Shown here in pieces: positions 33,974 to 46,300 of a stretch of DNA of 64,000 nucleotides (positions are counted from its first letter, which is position 1; every line of letters begins with the position of its first letter). A program made the position numbers and the translations under genes. The stretch is from Lantana camara (Eukaryota; Streptophyta; Magnoliopsida; Lamiales; Verbenaceae), in contig CM074855.1 in NCBI GenBank assembly GCA_037501455.1, positions 36,303,001-36,367,000 on the forward strand. Reading direction: 5' to 3'. Below the pieces are notes generated by a model that saw only the letters and a list, made by a program, of their open reading frames with translations, was not told the origin of the DNA and did not search any database.

Positions 33974-34412
33974 GTGCGGGCAACAGTGGCAGGTGCGCGG
34001 GGAGCCGTTTTGGGGGTTGGTAACGAGGGACAGGAGCGTGCTCGTGTCAACCAAGATAGATGAGCTTGGGGATCCGTATGGGGATCAGCGCCAAAGCAAT
34101 GTAACGAGGGGGAGTTGGGTCCCCTCAGTCTGCTGTCGCATGGAAGTTTATTTGAGGAGAGGTAGCACTCGTGGATAGCGTCCTTAGAGCAATGGGGGTG
34201 CACATTACAGTAGAGGCGGGCGCTCGTTAGTGAGACACGGGTGGTCATGTGTTTCATGATTATGATGACACGCTTCATGTGTGACTCATGATCAACGATG
34301 GTCCTGGATGCTCGTAAGGACTTATTTGGGAGACCGTTGAATCCACTTGTCACGTGCTGACTGTGCCACGTGTCCAAACGTGGACCAAGCATAATTTGAC
34401 CCCATCATTTTG
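33974..34412. other. Unassigned 439-bp stretch between G and H
   Basis: Moderately GC-rich, no LTR signature, not similar to any other part of the window. A 148-codon reverse ORF (33946-34392) runs through it and into G but shows no domain or family I recognise. It could be host DNA or part of an element whose ends were lost. Confidence 0.4.
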
Positions 34413-34909
34413 TGTAGCACCCGGAACGCCGAGATGCCACACCCCCGCACTATAGCTCAGTCCACATACGAAATGGAAAAATCCGTACATAAACTGAGAC
34501 TATAGCGAACGGATGACAAGAGAAAAGAAACACTAGCTAGGCGGGACTAACCCTCAATTATATACAACAATGCATAACAATCAAAGGAAAACATAATATA
34601 CATTCATTTCATTAAATCAAGTTCATTTCCATCTCTTCAATACAAACCATCTTCCAAAAGTTTCATAAAGTTCAATAACGATACATATAGATAAGCATCA
34701 ATAATGTACATGAAAATGAGACCGACAAGTGCTAGACCCACAAAATAAAAGACCTGACTCGATCCCGCCTAGCATGCAACCTGCAGACCTGAAAATGTGA
34801 GGTCTCAGTCTATGAAAGACTGAGTGAGGGGTTTAAATAGATATTAGCGCAAATAACATGCAAGTCATAATCTCGGGTAAGGTTTTAAGAGAAGAAACAA
34901 AATAAGTTA

Positions 34910-36842
34910 TGTTGGAAAACACGAATAAAAAAGCAGCGAAAATTTAAAATTTTTCCAACAATAGGATCTTGGACTCGTAATCGTGTATCCAAATTCGAAG
35001 GAATTAGAAACTTACTTTCTTAATTGTCTTTCTTGAAGCGTTTCAAGCCACCCAAGAACGCTCTTCTCGCGGCTTGATCCCCTCTCCTTGGTAAAGCTCG
35101 AATCTTCAAACTTTTAACTTGAAGCTCTCTAGAGATAGTCCACCAACTTGACTATAATCTAACTAGTAAGGATGCTAGTTCTCTAGTTAGTGTTTAGGCT
35201 TAATCTAGGGTTTTGTTTATCTTGGAGAAAGGATAGTGTTCAACACATGAACCAAAAGAATTCTCGATTAGCTCCAAGAGGAGCTCGAGCTCCCCTATTT
35301 ATAAGAAGGGAGTGGCCGAAATTCCTAGTCCTCATGGACTAAAGATTTGGTCCCTCTCTCCTATTACTTGATCATCAAGTAATTTTGACTTTGATTTTGA
35401 CTTTGAATTCAAATTCAAATCAACTTTCAAGAGAGCTAAAATATCCAAACTATTTTTGGATAGTTTTATACTTTATTTATTTAAAATAAATAACTTATTT
35501 TATCTAATTAATTAATTCACAATTAATTAACTAGATTATTTTTCTCCAAAATTAGACTTTCTTTTTAATTCAAAATTAAACCAAAGTCTATTAAATAATT
35601 AACAAATTAATTATTTAATATATATGCAATATATATATATATATTCACGTGAGACACGTGTCATAATGACACGTGTCACTCACGTGACCCACACGTGTGG
35701 TTTCACATGTGTGGAACCCTCTCAGCCCGATTAACTTGTTTAATAATTTTAAAGCCTCAACTCATGTAACCAAGTTGTTGTGTGTGACCCTCTAGGTTCA
35801 CAATTCAATTAGCAGTGAACCTAATTAATTAATCAGTCCACAAATTAAACGACCATAGTCTAGCAACAGGTGTTTAACCCCTAGCTGAATTGGAATGTTG
35901 AGATTCGACAGAACCTTTAAGTCATTGATTCATGTGAGATACAATCCTCCTACTTACTATCTCTCAACAAAGATCTAGGGTAAGGGAATAATCAGAGCCC
36001 TAATAATCCGGTCTTAAAGCTAAGTGCATTTCATATCCATTTGATCTCAATCCAAGAAACCCTTTTCTTGATGTCTTGATCTACTGCCTTGGCCAAGGAC
36101 TCCATATGGCATATGAATGACTTACACAATAAGAGATCACCTTACAAATGCAAGTGTAGGTCCTTTCTTGATTCTCATTCACTTTCATGAATCACTTGTG
36201 TAGCCCCAGCATAAGCCTTGAATCAGTTGTCTAAGGTGACACCCTTTAAAGCATATACCTAAGACTACAGAGTTAACTCATAAAGTGACAAGGAACCTCA
36301 AGCCTAAGGATCAATTAATCACATCAATGACTCGTGAGATATTTCCTAATCTGGAAGTTTCCATTTCCTGAAATAGAAACTTCCTTTCCCATTTAGGAAT
36401 CTTCTCACACGGGGCACCTCAGTGAACTTACTTATTAAAGTAAGCACCCTCATGTATCACGCACGTATCAACTATATACTTTGCACCTCCATGAAACAAG
36501 GTGGTCCTTCTTAAGGCCGTGACCCACAAGCAAGCCTTAGAGGAGTTAGGTTGACACTCCCACTGTCTGTAGGACTCATCGGCTTGGAGCATTTTACTAA
36601 TCATGACTTATGTGATATAGAGCTCGTTTCATGAACCATTTCACCTAAATGTTAGAGTCCTAAAGTCATTAGGATTAGGGGAGTTCTCATACATGCACAA
36701 CTAAAGTAAACGCATACCAAACAAGAGCATATAAAGAAGTGTTGCCTCAATACGTTATTTTATTCAAAGATTGTCTGTGATTACAATAAGGAAAAGCACA
36801 AAGCGGATATACAATCGGCTTTCTAGGGCACTATTCCTAACA
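34910..36842 (-). mobile_element. Solo LTR I, Ty1/Copia-type, reverse
   Basis: 1933 bp. On the reverse strand it starts TGTTAGGAATAGTGCCCTAG and ends TATTCGTGTTTTCCAACA, ends I associate with large plant Copia LTRs (from memory of family consensus). Flanks AGTTA (34905-34909) and AGTTC (36843-36847) match at four of five bases. No PBS, no coding sequence, no second LTR. H sequence continues on both sides. Confidence 0.8.
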
Positions 36843-38046
36843 AGTTCAATATTAGAATAAATCTCGCCCGAGACTACAACTAATCCATTTAACAATTCAA
36901 TCAATTAACAATTCAATCCGTGGCCCGACGAGTGAGGGCAATTCTCCAACCTTACACCAATAGTGAACAATTAATATTTGGGTTTCATTTCAATAGTGAG
37001 CATGCAAGTTATTACAGTACACAATTAGCAGTTTTATGAACTCCTTCTCTCTCCGGGTGATGGTGGGATTGCAAGGCCCCACCACCCAATCCAACTGGGC
37101 ATAGGGTTCATGAGTCCCTATGCCCGGAACTCCTTCCTTCACTAATCTCCTAGTGGATTCAGGGGTCATCCCAAAATGGTGAGGATAGTGCAAGAGTTAC
37201 CCGTCAGCCCTTGCTTCCCCGGTTGGCTCAATACACTACCCTCGGGCCCAAAGTGAACATGCTTTACTTGCCCAATCAATCAATCAATCAATCAAGTAAT
37301 CAATCCATTCCGTGAAATCAATTGAAAATCAATAAGGTTTGGAAAACTATAGATATATAGATATACATTTTGGCCGAAAACATCACATAGGGTTGTATGG
37401 GTTCTATATATCTAGAATTAAACCTCACCTGTGCTGACAAAACAACAAGGATACAATTATAAAGCTTGCTCCTCGTCAACGGGAAGAAGATCTGTATAAA
37501 AGGGACAAGTGTTTGTGAGACACGACTCATATGAACCAATTACGATGCAGGGCAAAGTCATGGAATATCAATCATGCATGTACAATCAATAAATATCATA
37601 AACATGTCTAATTAATCAATAAACCAAGTATATAACTCATATAAGTCACATACAGGAGCCAAGGAAGTGAAAGAAATGCAATAAGAGAGGTTTTGGTGAA
37701 GTTTGGCAAAATTGGACAATTTTAGGAAACGTACATGCTGTAGGAAAACTGGAATATCTTGAGTTCTAGAAGTTGGAATTGAGTTTTGTTTGTTGAAAAT
37801 GAAACTAGACACAAAGACCTTTCTGATGATATATGTCTCGTTTTCTAGTTCAAAGCGAGGAGAAAATGGCATGCGCTTGAAGTTAGGCGAGTGCAGTTTG
37901 TCGGGAAAGAGGTGACACCTAAAATAATTGATTATATCTCACAATTTACAAACTATATTAAGATGATTCCAATTGTAGATTATTCTAGACTTAAAGAGGT
38001 TTTCTTGAGTTTAAAAATCAGGTCAATCGAAGTTCGTATGAGGGAT

Positions 38047-38166
38047 AAACGCCCGTTTGAAAAATTAACTAAAAGCAGAAATGGGCGTTTGGAAGCTCTC
38101 GGGTAAGGCAGACACATCTCACACGGGCGTTTGGTAAAATAACTAAGGGACCAAACGCCCGTTTGG
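38047..38166. repeat. Palindrome cluster in LTR H
   Basis: AAACGCCCGTTT (38047-38058), two decayed copies (near 38078 and 38121) and CCAAACGCCCGTTTGG (38151-38166). Orthologous in position to the cluster in E. Confidence 0.85.
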
Positions 38167-38348
38167 AAGCAATCTGGGCGAAAAACAGGGGAAAAATAGG
38201 GTATAGGCACGGGAATTGGCTCCCAAATCATCCCAACACCAAATCAATGTAATTAAATCACTACAACCCAACATATATCATGCATATAACTCATATATAT
38301 CAATTAGAGACCATTTAGACCAAGGATCAAAAAGCCCTCCCAGAAACC

Positions 38349-39488
38349 TTGCGTTTCCCAGAATTTCCGTGCTTACAAAACCTTCCTCAAATCCCCCCAA
38401 ATTTTCTAGAAACCATGTCAGGAGACCATGTCGAAGAATTTGCCCGGGAAGTTGAGGAGATGGCCACTCAAAATTCATCTCCTTGGGATGAGGAGTTGGA
38501 TGCAGCAGTGGGTGCCACGGAGGAGAGGAATCCGGGGGGGGGGGGGGTTGAACATCTCTTCGAAGAGATGGAGATGGTGATGGAGGCAGAGAGGCAAGGC
38601 GAACCACTGTCAATAACGGAGCGAGCGACGCATCCCCATCGCGACACTGTTACAGTGGCAATCTCCGCTCCCACCCTCGAGGGAGAAGATGGTGCAGGGC
38701 CATCGGAGGAACCCCCGGTCAGGGGCAAGAAGAAATCCAAGAATCCCAGAAAATCCAAGAAGACCAAGGGATCAAAAGAGGGGAGCGGCTCGGGTATGCA
38801 AGCGACTGAAGTACCCCCAGATGAAATTCAGAGTACAGTAACTCAAGGGGAAATAGTATCGATGATGGCCCCCATATACTGGGACGAACATTTTTAGTGG
38901 AGGATCCCTGCTCCTCACGAGCGAGCTAACAATCCTCCCCCGGGGCAGATGGCTGTTTATGTGGATTCCGTGGCGTTTGGGGGGTCTAAGATTCCCTATA
39001 CCCGTTCCTGTAGCCAACATCCTCAACAACCTCAACCTGACCCCGAACCAAATTGTACCCAAGAGCCCTCGTTCCACAACTTCAATGCCCTTTTCCAAGT
39101 CGCCCGTTCACCCCGCTCATCGCCAAGGACAGGATTCTACTATATCCAAGCCAAATCCGGTTTGAGAATGATTAATTCCCCCTCATTTACCCACGGTGTG
39201 GATTGGAAAAGCAAGTTTTTCTTCGTGAGGGCCCCAGAGGACGATGATTTTGGGGTACCCCGAGAGTGGGTTGCGCATGGGGAAGGTCTCATAGTTAGGA
39301 ACCGTCTGCCGCATACGTTCCTAGAGAACTAGCCTCAAGACTTGGCTGCGGCAATAAGGGACGAGGGCTGGTTAATTGAAGCCAAAGACTTAATCGATGA
39401 CGCAGAGGTTATGTTCCTTTGCGGGCTAACAAACGACCCTGAATCTCTCCGAAATCCCCCCGCTCGAGAGTTGGAGAGAGACGGTTAG
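38349..39488 (+). pseudogene. PF04195-like ('putative gypsy type transposon') relic, N-terminal part
   Basis: A likely start is the ATG at 38415 (ACCATGTCAGG). An acidic then Lys-rich N-terminus (KKKSKNPRKSKKTKG) is followed by a region that, across frame changes near 38980 and 39070, reads GLRFPIPVPVANILNNL... and then FYYIQAKSGLRMI and DWKSKFFFVRAPED. This order (small hydrophobic N-terminal domain, FYY...., W..RFFFV..) fits the plant PF04195 family as I remember it. In-frame stops: TAG at 38895, 39330 and 39486. A run of 14 G (38534-38547) lies inside. Not functional. Family assignment is from memory; a profile search is needed. Confidence 0.5.
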
Positions 39489-39606
39489 ATTCTTAGGGAA
39501 CTAACTTTTAGATAGGGCTACTGACTGTTCAATCGTACTTGCATTCTCTTTTTGCAAAATTTCTTATACCCAAGTTTTAATCCTCGTTTTCTTTCCTTTT
39601 TGCCAG

Positions 39607-40389
39607 GCGTAGCTATCATAATGGCTAGTAGGAATATGCGCAATGTCGCCTACTTCATCAACAACCGTAATCACCAAAACCGCCCCAACCAACAAGGTAA
39701 CCAGCAGATCCCTCGTGGTCGAGGGGCCGGCCGTGGTGACGCTAGTGGGGGTCACCCAGGAGCAAGTTCTAGCACTGTCCCACCGTCCCGTGGGGACAAC
39801 CAAGCACCCAACACTGAAACAAGGATAATCCCCTGACAAACTGAAGCTACTACTGCGAGGGGAGCCACTCCTCCCATTGCTAATCCATCAAAGCCCACTT
39901 CAAATGTGGTTATCAGGGAGCCCCGTGGTGATGCCGCCACTGTTTCTAGGAAAAGAAAAAGAATGCCCGACAACATCCCCATCCTGGGCAAGGGCAAGCA
40001 GGTGGCCAAGGGCACGAGGGGCGACGGTGATACCTCCTCTTTTGAAGAGGACCGTTTGTGGGAGTTTGACCGCATGGGTGACAGGAGTTTCAACCGAGCC
40101 CCAAAAGAGGGTCTTGTTCTGTTAAGCCAACGCTCGCCTTCGAGGACCATTACCCAAGGGCTTTACGAGAGGGTCCAATTTTCTGGGGATCACCGAGCGT
40201 TGTTCTCCCAGAATTCGGAGAAGGTTGCCGTAGACATGGTTCATGCCCTTCTTTCCGTAAGTCTTCTCGCTGCTTGCTTTGTTTTCTTGTAAAATTCTCT
40301 TCCTTAAAAAAATACTAAATGTTAACTACTATCTTTCTTTTGAGAATATAGTAAATATTGTCGAGGGCCAAAAACCTCCAGATGTGCGC
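39607..40389 (+). pseudogene. PF04195-like relic, middle part
   Basis: After an acceptor-like TTTTTGCCAG (to 39606) one frame runs from MASRNMRNVAYFINNRN through a Gly/Arg/Pro-rich low-complexity segment, with a TGA at 39834, to KRKRMPDN and ...DHRALFSQNSEKVAVDMVHALLSV. A donor-like CCGTAAGT at about 40255-40262 would end the exon. Element F interrupts the locus at 40390. Target duplication TGCGC at 40385-40389. Confidence 0.5.
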
Positions 40390-43336
40390 TGTAACACCCC
40401 CAGAGCGAAGGGCGCCACATCCCCCCGCACTAAGGTTCAACAAGAGTAACGAAATGGAAGTTCGCACCCGTATCAAACCATAGCGAACGGGAGACACACA
40501 AAACTCACACCCTCGCTAGGCGGCCTAGACCCTTAGGAACTGCGAGAATTAAAATCAGAGTAGCGGAAGCAAATCATATACCAAACATGATTCCCAATAT
40601 CATCACATATACATATCACAATGGGGGGAGGGTCAAGTATTCCAAATTCACAAGTTAGCTTACTTACAAATGTACAATGCCATCACGGCCAAAAATAACA
40701 TAAGCGTAATCATAAATACGCAAACCAAAATACAACAGTAAGAGTAAAATTAGTCCACTACGAATGCATGAAGACTCAAGCTAAACCACAAGTAAACTCC
40801 AAAAGACACTTGCCGCCTAGCTTGACTCGGAAGAACCTGCAACTCACAAGAAAGGAAAAAGGGGAAAAACAACAACGAGGGTTAGTCCTAGCGACTAGTG
40901 AGGGGGCTAACTCACGCACCCGATATATATATATAGAGCAAAGCATTTAATCAAAACTGAAGGATCCTTGAACCGAGAGTGGTTTTTGCAAGCCAAATTA
41001 ATTCCCGTGATATATATATATACATAAAGTAAAAGAAGTCAAAAGGAGATATTGCTAAATTTTAAGTACTTAGAAATCCACTCTCGTTTCACAGATCATA
41101 CAAAGCTAAACCAACTCGGCGAGTACGAGTCTAACACTAAACTCCCAACTTCCATATACAAAGATCAGAGCAAAACAAAACAAATCAGAATCCATCCCCA
41201 ACACCGGTTGATAGAAGGGTTGATCGGCCCTAACTATCCACACATAGAAACGAGACAAGGTTTAATTACTACCTTGAAACCTTCGGCGGTTGCCTCCGCC
41301 GGCTCAAGAGAAACACCCTTCCTCAACCTCCCAAGGTTGGGCGAGACTCTCAAAGGGAGGTGTTGATGGAAGAGCTCGGCGACCCCTCAGCCGTCCCGAG
41401 ATTACCATACCACACTCCGGGGCCCAAACATATCACGAAAGTCACACAAACATATCTCAAAGCTTATCTTTCAAAGCCACAACTCGCGTACACACACACA
41501 CTTGCACAAAACTAAACTTTTCCAAACCAAAGCAAAATAGCTTATATACTTATACAAAACGTTCGAAATTCTTATAACAAATGGGATAATCCCGCAACAT
41601 AAGTATTATACACTTATTTACCATATATTATACGTATCCACATGCGAGGCTTCAAATCAAGTAGGGTTATAGGTCGAATAACTAAAAGAACAAAACCTCA
41701 CCTTGTCGACGAACGAAGTGGAGTCAAAACAAGAAACCGGACACCTACGGAGCAAGCTCGTCCCCTACAGGAAGATCCACTGAACAAGACAAACAACAAA
41801 GAACACTCTTAGACTCAATATGAACCATATTGACGCTCGGTACATGCGCATGTATGCTTATGATGCCAATGATAGGAAATGAATTCACATTAAGGCCAAT
41901 TACAAGCAAATAATTCATATAAGAGCATATATCAAAAACGAGGAGACAAAACAAAGCACAAACTCATAACATAAAGCCTAACACGTCATAATACAAGTCA
42001 CTTATGCATATACATCACAAACGGGGCAAGAAAGACCAACAAGAAACAACGGAAAGAAAAGCAAAACCAAACAAAGACGAACGAAAAACTGAAGTTCCTA
42101 GGAGACACGCCCGTGTCCCCCTGGAAGACAAGCTGAGACACCCCCGTGTCTCAGTACAGAAAACGAACAACAGAATCCCGGAGGTGACACGCCCGTGTCA
42201 CCAAGAAAGGCCAAACCGTGACACCCCCGTGTCACGGTACAGAAAATCGAAAACGAAAGGTGACACGCCCGTGTCACCGGCAAAGGGCAAACCGTGACAC
42301 CCCCGTGTCACGGTACAGAAAAACGAAAACGGGCGAACAGCAACTCAGCAACCCCAAACCCAAAACCAAACACTCAAGCTCCAACTACCAAGCAAGGAAA
42401 TGCAATAAATGCTAGGAAACAAGTCCGAAGAGCACACTAACAACAACAAAAATCAAGAAAATAAGAAAGGAGCAAGAATCAAACAAATTCTCCAAACATC
42501 AACTATTCACATGCTATCCAAAACTCATGAATCAACCATGGGGAAGAGCTAAAAATCACATAAAAGAGAGAAGGAGGAGTGAAGATGACAACCATGGACT
42601 TACCTTACAATTTGGAGAAGCTTAGAAGTTGATTTGAGCTCAAAATCAAAGATATGGCCAAAAGGTTTTCTTCCTTCTTCCTTCTTGCTTGGCTGATCGG
42701 TATAGAGGGGAGAGAGAGAGAGAATGGATCGGTTTTGGGGGGGTTTAGGGGCTGAAATGGTTAGCTAACTCAAGTATAACCCAAGGTTTAGGCTTAGATA
42801 AGGTTTAAGTGGGGTCCACAAAGTCTCATGAGGTCAAAAGATGTCTCTCAAGCATAAGGGGCTCGTTACGGTTGAAATACGGAGGTCTTAACGAGCTTAG
42901 AAAAATGAGAGGTTTGTCCCATTAAACCCGAATCGTCGAAACGAGTTCAATGGAGGTGACGGAATTCGAATCCGAATTCCCGAGCTCAAAATACGCGTCT
43001 CGGAACCCAAGGTGCGCTAAGTGCTCTTTAGCCTCCTTTAGGTCCCGTCTCCAAAACGAACTTCAAAAAGGCAAGCAAAACAAATACCAAAACATATAAC
43101 GAGCACATAAACGAGTCCATAAAGCATATGCTTAACACATATCACGAATTCACGGAAATCAGAATCCAATACAAACCTGAAACGAATAAAATACCAAACA
43201 AGAAAAGTTAAACGTTCAAGGGTAACCGAATTCATATTAGAGCAAATAAGTTCAAATAACTTTAATAATTCACGTTAGAAATTAAATAACGCACATAAGA
43301 GGTTACCTGAAAAGTCTGATCAGTCGGGATGTTACA
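40390..43336 (-). repeat. Element F left LTR (biological 3' LTR)
   Basis: TGTAACACCCCCAGAGCG...CGGGATGTTACA. Contains the terminal hairpin (about 40428-40488), hairpins in a GC-rich stretch near 41280-41420 that takes the place of the module in the other LTRs, palindromes at 42101-42313 and a donor-like TAAGGTAAGTCC (reverse) near 42598-42610. Confidence 0.97.
42101..42313. repeat. Palindrome cluster in element F left LTR
   Basis: Six units: about 42101-42119, 42133-42154 (arms CTGAGACAC/GTGTCTCAG), 42183-42202 (GGTGACACGCCCGTGTCACC), 42216-42237 (arms CCGTGACAC/GTGTCACGG), 42259-42278 (same as third) and 42292-42313 (same as fourth). Two types alternate. About 1020-1235 bp from the LTR's own 5' end. 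Confidence 0.93.
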
Positions 43337-43350
43337 AACCTCCCTCCTTC
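43337..43350 (-). other. Polypurine tract, element F
   Basis: Reverse strand GAAGGAGGGAGGTT, ending at the LTR edge. Confidence 0.85.
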
Positions 43351-43364
43351 AAAAGGACCTGTCC

Positions 43365-46300
43365 TCAGGTCCGAGGCGAGGTCTTGAAAAGATCAGGATA
43401 CAACCGTTTCAACTTATCCTCAGTCTCCCAAGTGGCTTCTTCGGATTCCTGATCCCGCCATAAGACTTTCACAAGAGGGATCTGTCTATTCCTCAACTCT
43501 TGCATCTTCCGATCCAACACCTGAACTGGATATCTCTTAATGGTCAAGTTCGGTTCCAACTGAACTTTCTCGACTGGAAGAATAGAAGACTCATCGGGAT
43601 AATGTTTCCGAAGCTGCGAGACATGAAACACATTATGAATCCCGGTTAAGCTCGGCGGTAAATCAAGTCTGTAGGCTACTTCCCCAACTCGATCAAGGAT
43701 CTCAAAGGGGCCTAAGTAGCGTGGGTTAAGCTTCCCGCCTTTACCAATCCGAGCATACCCTTTTCTAGGAGATGCCTTTAAAAAGACCTTATCTCCCTTC
43801 TCAAACTCTAAGGGTCGTCTTCTCTTATCTGCATAACTTTTCTGTCGGTCTTGAGCCACTTTCAACCTCTGTTTAATCACTTTCACCCTCTCGATGGTAT
43901 CCTGAATCTCCTTAGGCTTTTTAGCCCTTTCGAGCTTTCCATCTTTAGTCCATCTCCACTCATCAATATCCCAAAAGAGAGGGGATCGGCACTTTCTTCC
44001 ATACAAAGCCTCATACGGTGCCATGCCAATAGAAGACTGAAAGCTGTTGTTGTAGGCATACTCAATTAAATCCAACTGTTCATCCCACGAATTCGGATAA
44101 TCCAAGGTACAAGCACGAAGCATGTCCTCGAGATACCTTATTAGCCTTTCTGACTGGCCATCCGTCTGTGGGTGAAATGCAGTACTGAAGTGGAGCCTCG
44201 TCCCCAAACACTTTTGTAACTCCTGCCAAAAACTGGACGTGAACCGAGGATCTCTATCTGAAACAATGCTGACCGGGCAACCATGTAGTCTAACAATCTC
44301 CTTCCGATATAACCGGGCCAATTTAGGAACCTTATCGGACATCTTCACCTTAAGAAAGTGTGCGGACTTGGTCAACCGATCAATAACCACCCAAATTCCA
44401 TCGGAACCTCCTTTGGTCCTTGGCAAGCCGGACACAAAGTCCATTGTCACTTGCTCCCACTTCCACTCGGGTATTGGAAGTGGTTGGAGAGTTCCTCCCG
44501 GTTTCTGGTGTTCTGCTTTCACCACTTGGCATGTTTGACATCTTCTAACATAGTTAGCGACGTCTCTCTTCATGCCGTTCCACCAATATGAAGTCCTTAA
44601 ATCCTTGTACATTTTGGTGGTACCGGGATGTACTGAATACGCGGACTTGTGGGCTTCTTCAAGTACCAACTGCTTAAGATCTTCCGGAACACAAACCCGA
44701 GCCTTAAACCTGAACAATCCTGAATCATCAAATCCAAACTTGGTTTCAGGATAAATCTTTGACTTAGTTACCAATTTCTGAATCTCTGGATCCACAGATT
44801 GAGCTTCTATCAATCTCTGCTTCAAAACCGGCTGAACCGAAATATTAGCCAATCGATCCTCCGAAACCAGAACCACTGAACCCTGTATACTAGAACCTGC
44901 TTCCAAACCTGAAACATTCACTTTCCTACTCAAAGCGTCCGCCACCACATTGGCTTTACCCGGATGGTACTGAATCTTACAATCATAATCCTCGAGTAGT
45001 TCCATCCACCTTCTCTGTCTTACGTTCAAATCCTTCTGGGTAAACAGATACTTAAGACTCTGGTGGTCGGTGAACACTTCAAAAGTGACTCCATAAAGGT
45101 AATGGCGCCATTTCATCAAAGCAAACACTACCGCTGCAAGTTCCAAGTCATGAGTGGGATAGTTCTTCTCATGATCCTTTAACTTCCTTGAGGCGTAGGC
45201 TACCACCTTACCATTCTGCATTAACACACAACCGAGACCTTCCTTCGAAGCATCGGTATAAACTGAGTAGCCTTCCGAACCCTCGGGTAGGGTTAAAACC
45301 GGTGCAGTAGTCAACCTCTCCTTAAGAGTTTGAAAACTCTTCTCACACGCCTCATCCCACTCAAACTTCACCTCTTTCTTGGTTAACTGGGTCAACGGGG
45401 AAGCAATCTTCGAAAAATCTTTCACAAAGCGCCTATAGTACCCTGCCAACCCGAGAAAACTTCTAACTTCCGAGGCATTCTTAGGTTGCTTCCAAAGCAT
45501 CACCGTTTCGATCTTCGCCGGATCCACTTCTATACCATTCCCTGAAATGAAGTGACCCAAAAAGGAAACTCGATCCAACCAGAACTCGCACTTACTGAAC
45601 TTGGCGAACAGTCTATGCTCCCGAAGTGTAGACAAGACAATGCTCAAATGCCGCGCATGCTCTTCTTCAGACCTCGAATACACCAGAATATCATCTATAA
45701 GGATGACCACGAATTTATCGAGGTAAGGCCGGAATATTCGGTGCATCATATCCATAAACGCGGCTGGGGCATTGGTAAGACCAAAAGGCATGACCACAAA
45801 CTCAAAATGCCCATATCTCGTGTTGAAACCCGTCTTCGGTATATCTCCCTCCCGGATACGCAACTGGTAATACCCTTGCCTTAAGTCCAACTTAGAATAA
45901 ACCCTCGAACCTTGCAGGAGGTCGAACAACTCTTCGATGTGAGGAAGTGGGTATTTGTTCTTAACCGTTAACCGGTTCAGCTCACGGTAGTCAATACACA
46001 TTCGCAAAGTCCCGTCTTTCTTCTTTACAAACAGGACCGGAGCACCCCACGGAGAAGTGCTCGGGCGAATGTAACCACACTCTAAGAGCTCGTCCAATTG
46101 CGTCTTCAACTCCTTCAACTCGGCTGGAGCCATCCTATAGGGAGATTTCGCATACGGTTCTGCTCCGGGATAGAGATCTATTACAAACTCGACGTCCCGA
46201 TCCGGAGGTAAAGATCCCAAATTCTCCGGAAACACATCGGGGAATTCCTTCACGATCTCCGTCTCTTCGAGCTTGGCCTGATCCTTTGGCTTATTCAAAA

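Larger units (their letters stand above)
34413..38320 (-). mobile_element. LTR H (same family as E), reverse, truncated, hosting Copia solo LTR
   Basis: Begins TGTAGCACCCGGAACGCC (reverse biological 3' end) and follows E over the GC-rich module (about 37030-37260), the 37620-38260 block and the palindromes. Similarity ends near 38320 after CCATTTAGA. The roughly 700 bp that complete E (1302-2006) are absent, and unrelated coding-relic sequence follows, so H's biological 5' end was removed by deletion or rearrangement. Terminal hairpin at about 34450-34506. Confidence 0.85.

Noticed and set aside
33946..34392. 148-codon reverse ORF
   Set aside because: No recognisable domain; it spans the boundary between block G and unassigned DNA, so a real gene is unlikely without homology evidence.
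38349..38897. 182-codon ORF considered as an intact host gene
   Set aside because: The same reading frame continues past its stop into recognisable family sequence, and further stops and frame changes follow, so it is part of a relic.
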